NCBI RefSeq assembly: GCF_024139115.2
Contig: NW_026943408.1
Location: forward strand, 62,001-126,000
Length of the DNA stretch: 64,000 nt
Reading direction: 5' to 3'
Origin: Armigeres subalbatus
Taxonomy: Eukaryota > Arthropoda > Insecta > Diptera > Culicidae
Below, piece by piece: positions 56,620-64,000 of this stretch. The translations under genes and the position numbers were made by a program. Position 1 is the first letter of the stretch. Each line of letters begins with the position of its first letter. The notes beneath the pieces are model-generated. The model did no database searches, was not told where the DNA came from, and saw only the letters and a list, made by a program, of their open reading frames with translations.

Positions 56620-57806
56620 TGCCCCCGGATCAGAGAAACGACTGATATGACGGCGAATGTGAGCAGTTAGTGGAAAAGAAGAATGCAGCATGGGCGAGAT
56701 TGCTGCAACACTGCACGAGGGCGAACGAGGCACGATGTAAACGGGCGCGGAACAGACAAAACTAGATTTTTCGGAGGAAAAAGCGCCAGCAGGAAGATCG
56801 AGACCGTGAACAGACGGAACAACTGTACCGCGCTCATAACACATGAAAGTTTTATGAGAAGTTGAACCGTTCACGTGTGTAAGGACATAAACGGTAACCT
56901 TCTTACGAACGAGCGTGAGGTTTTTTTTGTGTCTTTATTAAGGAGACTTTCAGCCCGAGGCTGGCTCGTCTCCGGCAAACGAGCGTGAGGTGATCCAAAG
57001 GTGGCGGCAGCACTACGAAGAACACCTGAATGGCGATGTGGCAAACGAAGATGGCGGTATGATGATGGACCTGGTAGAACGCGCACAGGACATAATTTTA
57101 CCGGCTCCGGATCTCCAGGAAATCCAGGAGGAGATTGGCCGGCTGAAGAACAACAAAGCCCCTGGGAATGACCAACTACCAGGAGAGCTATTTGAGCACG
57201 GTGGTGAGGCACTGGCTAGAGCGCTGCACTGGGTCATTACCAAGATTTGGGAGTTGGAATTTTTGCCGCAGAAGTGGATGGAAGGTGTCGTGTGTCCCAT
57301 CTACAAAAAGGGCGATAAGCTGGATTGTATCAACTACCGCGCAATCACATTGCTGAACGCCGCCTACAAGGTACTCTCCCAAATTTTATGCCGTCGACTA
57401 GCACCAATTGCAAGGGAGTTCGTGGGGCAGTACCAGGCGGGAATTATGGGAGAACGCTCTACCACAGACCAGGTGTTCGCCATACGTCAGGTATTGCAAA
57501 AATACCGTGAATACAACGTGCTCACACATCATCTATTCATCAACTTCAAAGTCGCATATGATACTATCGATCGGGACCAGATATGGCAGCTAATGCACGA
57601 ACACGGATTTTCGGATAAACTGACACGGTTGATCAAAGCGACGATGAATCGGGTGATGTGCGTAGTTCGAGTTTCAGAGGCATTCTCCCTTAGAAACGCG
57701 CAGAGGGTTACGGCAAGGCGATGATCTTTCGTGTCCGCTATTCAACATCGCTTTGGAAGTGATAATACGAAGAGCAGGGATTGACACGAGTGGTACAATT
57801 TTCAAG
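56620..57806 (+). pseudogene. RTE-type LINE piece inside the L1-like element
   Basis: It begins in the linker ahead of RT (gatcagagaaacgactgata matches 29022 onward) and runs through LKNNKAPGNDQLPGELFEHG, WMEGVVCPIYKKGDKLDC, RAITLLNAAYKVLSQILCRR and FINFKVAYDTIDRDQIWQLM to the start of the GLRQG motif, stopping near 57806. In motif A, Asn stands where the intact copy has Asp. Both ends are truncated: the 3' end is missing, which a simple LINE insertion would keep. It also carries the 58-bp insertion at 56920-56977 and has several frame changes. Confidence 0.88.
56920..56977 (-). mobile_element. 58-bp retroposon with 13-bp TSD
   Basis: The RTE sequence aacgagcgtgagg is duplicated at 56907-56919 and 56978-56990 around an insert that reads, on the minus strand, from gccggagacgagccagcctc through ggctgaaagtctcc to aataaagacac and poly(A). 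The segments ggagac and gtctcc can pair, and agcc/ggct pairs lie inside, so the RNA would form a compact hairpin. Comparison with the other RTE copies, which lack it, gives the empty site. A related copy is at 47709-47765. Confidence 0.9.
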
Positions 57807-59493
57807 AATAGGCTGAACCATTTTGGAAATACGATCCAAGGGGAGAGAATTAATATCAAATTTCAGCACAAATCGAACGATTGGAGAAAGGTAGTAATTT
57901 CAAATTGTACGAGAACAATACTATTATTGCAGAAACTAATGAAACTAAAGAAAGAGGTGTTTAATTATTTTTCAAAACGATTTCAATCGGAAGAATCAGT
58001 GGATATCTCAAATGATTTCAGTGATCCCTTGAATAGTTTATTGAATTTGCTTGACGATAATGATAGAGAAAACCTAATGTGCCACATTACAATAGATGAA
58101 TTAGCAAAATGTCTAAAAATTAAAAAGATTATCGTATTAGTTTAATTCACAAAATTTGAACATTATTATAAAGGATAATCTACTACTCGTTTTTAATAAT
58201 TATTCATCTGAATCCTTTTGTCCACCAAAAACACTATAAACTTTTCATAAAAATTATTACCGAAGGAATTACACCCCTTCTTAATAAACCTCTTTCAACT
58301 GGTAAATAAGCATGCATCAGAAATAAATCTTGTTTTGATAATCTAAAAGATTTACGTAGGGTAATAACTAAAGCTAGTGAGAACAAACGTTTAAAATGTT
58401 GTCGTGTAAGTATTGATCTAAACAAGGCTTTCGATAGAGTTGATCATAACTATCTTTGGAGAGTAGGGACACGGCAGGTATTTTCGTCTGTTCGTCATAG
58501 TCTCGAAAACCAATAAAAGAGACGTTTTTTTGTAAAACTCATACGTACCAAATCGTAAGCTCAGGAGAAACGTTCTGCTATAGTGGAGTTCTAGCAAATG
58601 TACGTTGCTTTCGTTGGTTTTAGCCCCTATGACGATGGACGGAAATACCTGCCGTGTCCCTACTAGATAAATTTGGTTTTACTCAACCGCTGATTACATG
58701 CCTACGGAATTTATATCAGACGGCTACTTCAAGAGTACAAATAAATAGATTTCTGACCGAAGAAATAAAAATTAATAGATCAGTCAGACAAGGATGTCCT
58801 TTAAGTATGATTATTTCTACATTATACATCGAACCGCTAATAAGAAATTTGTCTGACAGCATAACTGTTTTTTGTTTTTTTTTGTTTTTGTTTTGGTTTG
58901 AATTAATCAAACAAAAATAAGGACTCAAACACTTGACGAAGTTGATTGCTTGAACATTTTAGGAGTAACGTTTTTCAGAAGTTGGTATATGACGATTAAC
59001 AATAATTATAACGCAGTAATAAATTAAATCAAATATTCTTTGCAAAAGCAGCATGTTGTAAATTTAAATTTGTATCAGAAATGCTGGATTATTTTCACTT
59101 TTATTTTAGCAAAAAATTGGTATTTATCCACCATTGAACAAACTTGAACTTAAAATAAAAGCGTTGTTTTTGAGAAATATTTCATATAATCAGGATGGTA
59201 GTGACAGTGTGTTAGAAGAAAAGTATCTATTGGAAATGCAAAACACACAGAGAATAACCAAAAATGCAAGAGAGATGATACAAGCGGGAAAACGGCTCGA
59301 AGAGCGATTCGAACACAATAGTACTAAACTTTTGTATAACCATTTTTTGAGTTTCAAGAACTGTAGCTGGACTGTAATATGGGAAAACATTAATATGCAT
59401 TTTATTTCCACTGACATACGATCCACAATTTTTTGTTTCGTTAATGATATAAATTCAAATGGCAGTAAACTTCCCACATTCGTTCATGATTAG
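57807..59493 (+). pseudogene. L1-like ORF2 linker, reverse transcriptase and C-terminus
   Basis: 57807-58145 encodes EVFNYFSKRFQSEESVD and HITIDELAKCLK, the segment that precedes RT. RT text follows: EGITPLLNKPLSTGK at ~58260, then VSIDLNKAFDRVDHNYLWR (motif A) ending at 58463. It resumes after a MITE as LLDKFGFTQPLITCLRNLYQ and INRSVRQGCPLSMIISTLYI. The FADD box is not seen; a T-rich tract at 58866-58895 has replaced that part. 59134-59493 has the C-terminal text ENINMHFISTDIRSTIFCFV. Many stops and gaps mark it as dead. Confidence 0.75.
58466..58660. mobile_element. 195-bp TA-target MITE inserted in the RT
   Basis: gggacacggcaggtattttc and the right end gaaatacctgccgtgtccc are inverted, ~20 bp near-perfect. 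TA at 58464-58465 and 58661-58662 is the target duplication. Removing the insert and one TA rejoins the RT reading frame on both sides, which confirms the borders. Confidence 0.92.
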
Positions 59494-59945
59494 CAAAACA
59501 TCGCAAACACAAAAAGCTATACATTGTGGCTGACCATGAAAGTGATTTCTTTCGACTTGAGAGCATCGGTTCCATCATTATTTAAATTCAAAAAGGAAAT
59601 AAGAGAAGAACGATGGAACAACAGAAAAATGTTTTGTAAAGAATTCGGATCAAATTTAAATAATTGTTAAATTGTGGACAATCTTTGGACATACGGAATA
59701 AATATCAAAAGGTTGGCAAATGCAAATCACGAAATCGAACTATGTATTTTGTGAATAGTAAATAAATAAACAAAAAAAACTATGTTGGCTAGTCTACACA
59801 AGCAGTGCAGCGTCTTTACAGCAAAGACTGCGGCTCTGATCTTCACCACTACAACGCTTTCCAATAAAACGATTTTAGTATCGACATATGTGGTCAGTAC
59901 GATCACGGCTCTCCAAAGCAACCGATAGCACCCATATATCTAGAG
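59494..59945. other. LINE tail region and AT-rich DNA
   Basis: The L1-like element may end near 59690, but no tail is clear. The rest has no frame or repeat I can support. Confidence 0.35.
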
Positions 59946-59990
59946 CAGAGGTTCCCAAACTTTTGGATATGCGACCCACCTAGCAGAATC
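59946..59990 (+). mobile_element. Possible hAT terminus, single end
   Basis: cagaggttcccaaacttttg followed by gcgacccacc has the look of a hAT end. I find no matching right end in the rest of the window, so it could be a fragment. Confidence 0.35.
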
Positions 59991-60147
59991 CCATATTGCT
60001 TGCAATCCATCAGGTACCAAATGCATAGATTTTGTGAAATAAAATAAAAATGAGTTCGCGTCCAATAACAATTAAAAATAATTTGTCCAATAATTATGAT
60101 AAATTGCTTTATATCCCATCATTGTATTTGTAAGAAATTCGTCTATT

Positions 60148-60358
60148 TTGAATTGAATTGAGTTTGGGTTGGCTTTGGATTGGATTTGAAATTTATTCAG
60201 ATTGGATTTGAATTGGATTTCGATTTGATTACGATTGGATTTGAATTAGATTTGGATTGAATTTTAAATAGATTTGGATTTGATTTAGATCGGATTCGTA
60301 TTGGATTAGGATTGGTTTTGGATTGGGTTCAGAGCTTACATTTGGATTGTATAGGACT
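60148..60358 (+). repeat. TTGGATTTGAAT-type short-unit repeat
   Basis: Degenerate ~12-bp units (ggatttgaattggatttcga, gatttggattgaattt) run for 200 bp, ending just left of the target duplication of the RTE copy. Confidence 0.8.
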
Positions 60359-60629
60359 TCTTTCTGGGCTGCAAAATGGTGGTGAGAGTGAGAAGGTACG
60401 CCTCGAGCGTCTGTTCACCAGGAGGTGCGGCTCAAACAGCGTCTGCCTGGCACCCAGCGGCTGATTAACGAAATGCTGTATCGCGTCAGCTATACCTAAG
60501 GTGGCAGCCCCATCATCGCAATGTAGGTAACGCGACCCCGGTAAGGTAGCTTACTGAAGTCTCTCAAATACCACAAAAAATTGAGATAGAAGAAAAAGAG
60601 AACGTTATTTTTGGCAACCGACCCGGCAA

Positions 60630-61115
60630 CGAAATTAGGACTATGATTGGAAACTCGGTACCTGGAATGTCAGGACCCTAAATGAACCTGGACGAGTGAG
60701 CCTTCTGGCTCGTGAACTGCTGAAGGTTGGAGTGAACGTGGCCGCTATTCAAGAAGTCCGATGGCCCAGATCCAGAGAACGTGAATTCCGAGCCGTGGAC
60801 CCCACGACCAACATTGCATTCAAGTATAACATCTATCACAGCGGCGATGGAAAAGCAGAGCATGGAGTTGGTTTCGTACTGATGGGCAAGCAGATGAAGC
60901 GAGTGATGCGGTGGAAACCCATTAGCGAACGAATCTGTGTGTTGAGGATACGGGGCAAATTCTTCAATTACAGCCTAATCAACGTTTACGCACCTGACAA
61001 ACGATAAATCCGACGACGTGAAGGACACGTTTTATGAATATCTTGATAAAGCCTATGGAGAGTGCCCAAAGCATGACGTGAAAATTGTTATCGGAGACGC
61101 TAACGCCCAGGTCGG
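60630..61115 (+). pseudogene. RTE endonuclease, N-terminal half
   Basis: NRDWKLGTWNVRTL-type text near 60650 (WKLGTWNVRTLNEPG), then LLKVGVNVAAIQEVRWPRSR with the catalytic Glu in QEV, YNIYHSGDGKAEHGVGFVLM, RICVLRIRGKFFNYSLINVY, and after a frame change KIVIGDANAQVG (GDxN motif) up to the junction. The last part with SDH is lost. Confidence 0.85.
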
Positions 61116-61549
61116 TATACTACTCTGATTCTTCCGGTGGCTTTATACGGCCATGAGACATGGACGTTAAAGGAGGCTGATCGGAGAGCTTTCGGAGTGT
61201 TTGAGCGTAAGGTGCTGCGGACAATACTCGGCGGTAAACAGGAGAACGGTATCTGGCGGCGTCGCATAAATCACGAATTGTACCAGGTGTATAAAGGGCC
61301 GGATATTATCAAGCTTATACAACACGGCAGACTACGGTGGGCTGGTCACGTTGTTCGTATGCCGGAAGAACGTCAAGCGAAGATAATATTTAGTAGAGAA
61401 TCCGGAAGAGGCCGCAGGCTTCGTGGAAGGCCGCGTACACGATGGCTTTTTGCAGTTGAAGAGGACCCGAGGGCGCTCAATGTTCAGGGCGACTGGAAGC
61501 GATTGGCCCAGGATCGAGTCCAGTGGAGAAGGATACTCCATTCGGCGTA
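61116..61549 (+). pseudogene. RTE C-terminal fragment
   Basis: VALYGHETWTLKEADRRAFG, VFERKVLRTILGGKQENGIW, RLRWAGHVVRMPEERQ and RGRPRTRWLFAVEEDPRALN form the region after RT, ending QWRRILHSA and a stop at ~61550. The same region in the other subfamily reads VVLYGHETWTMLLEDQ and WIDQVEDDLRTLRRL. It lacks enzyme domains. Confidence 0.88.
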
Positions 61550-61672
61550 GGTTCATCAAAGAGCTGTAGCACTTCAAGTATCAAGTACGGACTTCTTTCT
61601 ACTTGCCCAAATATCGTATATCTTTAATCATCCAATCATTACCCGCTAAGCTGCGGAGGAGGGAAAGCACCT

Positions 61673-63055
61673 CCCAAGTAACATTTTTAGTTTTATCATA
61701 CTCTATTAGCAGTTTTGGAGAGCAAATTTTCAAGACTAGCAATAAAACTAAAATCTACATGACAACCTCTTAACGACCGCTACAAGATTATGTTATGACT
61801 TAGTGGACCACTCTTGAGATCGTCTTCAAAGCAAGTTTTAGGTTATTGATAAGAGTTCCATAAAACCGCTGTCAAAGAAGGGAATTTTTTTCCATGGAGC
61901 TTTTTGTTATTGTTTTGTAGAAAAAGGAAAATCGTAAAAATGGAAGAATGAAATAAAAACCACATCACGGGCATTGATGAAAAATAATGTTCAAATATTG
62001 GAAATTGAATGCCCAGAATTCGTTCGCGTGCTTGCAAATTTTTCTGCGCGTTCGAATTTCTGGTGAAAACAGGTAAGAAAATCAGTTTGTTCAAGTGCGC
62101 CGTCGTAATACTGTGATTTACGACCAATAATTTAGTGTAAATAATAATTCGACATGCTGCCTTTTTTCTGGTGGCATTCCGATTTGCAAGGAAATATTTC
62201 TCGTGCTTTGAAATGCAGCGATTATTACTAGTCATTAGTAATTTGGATTTTGCAAAAAAATACGCCGATATAAATTTATTTTTTTCTACCACAATGGCTG
62301 CTACTACACTGTGGGCAATTTTGACGGCCAAAATAACATTTTGCATAACTTTCAATTACAATAAGTATTTTGTTGAAAGTTGCTGTTATCCGTTTCTTTT
62401 CAGTTCTTCTTCATGATGGTCTATATACAACTAAAACTTGGCTTGCTTTTCAACTTTGTGGTCAATTATCATTTCCACAGTTATGCAAATTTCATATTAT
62501 TGAAAGTTTTTTTTATCCAATCGTTGTCATTGCACTATTCGTTGTGTATTCGCATTTATACCATTTTATTTTACAGGTAGTAAAAGGATATAGTTTACTT
62601 GATTTTTATTATCTGTTCCATTTTCAGAAGTGAAATTTGACCAATAAACAACAAAATCTTAAATATGCGAATGCACAGTTGGGAAAATGTATGTGTTTAT
62701 TGTTTTCTTTGTTTACAATATTTGGGGAGCATGGAGCAGAAACACCTGTTTTTAGCCATTCGATTGACCATAGTTCAAGAAGTTCAAAGTTTTATTTAGG
62801 TTATGCGTAAGACAAGTCTTAGACCAATATATTCGGCTTTATGACAGTTTTCAAAATTGGTTTTATTAGAGTCCTCAAGATAATCATTAGGCCCCTAATA
62901 AGCTCATAAAGCTTTTGACATTTGTGGTTTCATTGAACGTTTTATTACGATTTTTAAGATAGCTACCAGTCTTCCAATAAGGCATTGAGCAAAGCAGCGA
63001 TAAAGCCGTTAAAAAACTTAAATAAACCTATGAAGCCTTGAAATTGATACTTGGG
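61673..63055. other. Region with weakly matching ends; no gene
   Basis: cccaagtaac at 61673 and the complement of gatacttggg ending at 63055 form a short inverted pair that could be element termini, but the match is only ~8-10 bp and the flanks do not repeat. The ORFs inside (61843-62355 minus, 170 codons; 62171-62416 plus and others) are rich in Phe, Leu and Lys, overlap on both strands, and show no domain. Confidence 0.3.
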
Positions 63056-64000
63056 CTGTCTAGCGTACTGGGGTCGTGGGATCAAAGCCCACCGAAGGGG
63101 CGGTTACGGTCCGGTTCACTGAGTATTATGTGTCCTGTGTTCAGTGTTCACATGAAATTCCTTATTTTTCATTCAAAACTAATATTATCATCAAATAAAA
63201 GTGGACAAGCATGAACAAATGAAATACCATGGATTCGATAGGCCTGAATGTATACTTTGAGAATACGATTGAAATTTTTGCTAATATTTGCTACTAGCTG
63301 CAGTAGAATGCTCAGAAAAATATCACTTTTTCATGAAAAAACGCCCATAATATGCTTGAAAATGAAGCTATCAACCATCTTATGTAACCAAAAGATGCGT
63401 TTTCCAAAGACCGTGAAGCGATGCTTGGACAGTTTTTGGAAATATTCTGAATTAGTGAAAGTGGAAGCTGAAAACATTTTTTTTTTCGGAGCCACTCTAT
63501 CCAAATTTAGTAATTTTGTCATAGAACATTACCTATATGAAATAAAATAAATGTTTATTCAGCAAATATGCTTAGAATTAAATTTTCTTTATTTTGTAGA
63601 ATAATGTGATCTCCCACCTCAAAAGTTTTAAAAAATTGATTTAAAAAAAAACACAAAAGGGTCACCCTAATGGCAACTTACACCAAAAATAGAGTCTCTA
63701 GCTCTTATGTATAACAAACTTAAAACATTTTATGTAAAATTCGGCACTTTTAGGGGGTTTAATCATCAAACTGTTTTTATAGAATATCTTAAAACTTCTT
63801 TGAATAAACCCTATATCCAAAATCAACACTTTTTGAGTATTTGTAGTTCGATCGTGAAAATGACGAAATAAAACACTGTGTATTGTGGCGAAACCTGCAA
63901 TTTGTTCAATTTAAATATATGTGCTTGCGAGGCACGTACGGGATTGGTTAGTTTACCAATTTCTAAACTTGTTAACTATTCTAGATGTTAAATAATCATA
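63056..64000. other. No supported gene
   Basis: AT-rich sequence. A 100-codon plus frame at 63248-63550 has no signature. Nothing else is recognised up to the window end. Confidence 0.4.

Larger units (their letters stand above)
53599..59690 (+). mobile_element. L1-like LINE broken by nested insertions
   Basis: Pieces of one two-ORF element occur in order and orientation: ORF1 with a zinc knuckle (53599-54675), an EEP endonuclease start (56108-56605), the ORF2 linker (57806-58145), RT (58260-58465 and 58663-58920) and a C-terminal part (59134-59493). Insertions between or inside them are listed separately: 53911-54311, 54947-55129, 55174-55698, 56346-56486, 56620-57806 and 58466-58660. RT boxes such as VRQGCPLSM and the ORF1 knuckle fit the L1/Tx1-like group; the clade is uncertain. 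Ends are approximate. The copy is inactive. Confidence 0.75.
60366..61588 (+). mobile_element. RTE-type LINE, internally deleted, 12-bp TSD
   Basis: The 12-bp repeat ggacttctttct at 60354-60365 and 61589-61600 brackets a leader (60366-60670), the first ~110 residues of the endonuclease, and the C-terminal part of the protein. The RT core is absent: at about 61113 the endonuclease passes directly into the C-terminal region. It belongs to the same subfamily as the 5' fragment at 17.6-18.1 kb and differs from the 28/33/38 kb subfamily. Confidence 0.93.

Noticed and set aside
61843..62355. 170-codon minus ORF
   Set aside because: AT-rich, Phe/Leu/Lys-dominated, overlaps plus-strand frames and has no domain.
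61673..63055. DNA transposon with cccaagta ends
   Set aside because: The terminal match is only ~8-10 bp and the flanks show no duplication; left as an unassigned region.
63053..63110. tRNA-like gtgggatcaaagcccacc segment
   Set aside because: A T-arm-like stem is visible but no box A or acceptor stem is found.

Overview
This window is repeat-dense eukaryotic DNA in which almost every recognisable segment is a transposable element, an element remnant or a tandem array. The mix of families is RTE-type and CR1/Jockey-type LINEs, an L1-like LINE, a tRNA-derived SINE with a (GAA)n tail that resembles the mosquito Feilai type, hAT and TA-target MITEs, and GAGAAGTGA-type arrays. This points to a large insect genome; a culicine mosquito (Aedes) is my best guess, by inference and not by database match. 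No bacterial, plasmid or phage feature is present. I can name no host gene with certainty. The best host-exon candidate is the open frame at 14989-15637.

Layout. 0-5 kb: a ~166-bp tandem repeat, a GAGAAGTGA array and a 345-bp MITE. 4.9-9.6 kb: one decayed CR1/Jockey-type LINE on the minus strand with ORF1 and ORF2. 11.0-11.7 kb: a TA-flanked inverted-repeat element. 12.6-17.6 kb: two arrays of a 12/24-bp minisatellite in opposite orientation, bracketing the exon-like ORF, then the 5' end of an RTE element. 18-23.8 kb: SINEs, an exact 459-bp tandem duplication, short repeats and a LINE remnant. 23.8-26.8 kb: a 3-kb non-autonomous hAT element with an 8-bp target duplication, filled with about 100 copies of a 23-bp minisatellite. 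27.1-31.7 kb: probable hAT ends enclosing an RTE copy (13-bp TSD) and a second copy of the 345-bp MITE. 31.8-34.1 kb: a SINE and a minus-strand RTE copy. 34-41.7 kb: unique-looking AT-rich DNA, a MITE with 7-bp TSD, two opposed purine/pyrimidine arrays, a 5'-inverted RTE insertion, and nested inverted repeats. 41.7-53.6 kb: mostly unassigned DNA with two large foldbacks, very short retroposons and a possible 4.5-kb terminal-repeat element. 53.6-59.7 kb: one L1-like LINE broken by at least six later insertions. 60.4-61.6 kb: an internally deleted RTE copy with a 12-bp TSD. The remaining 2.4 kb holds no supported gene.

The elements do not form a pathway. Their relation is historical: nesting order, target duplications and inversion junctions show which inserted into which. 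None of the retrotransposon reading frames looks intact, so any mobility would need enzymes supplied from elsewhere.
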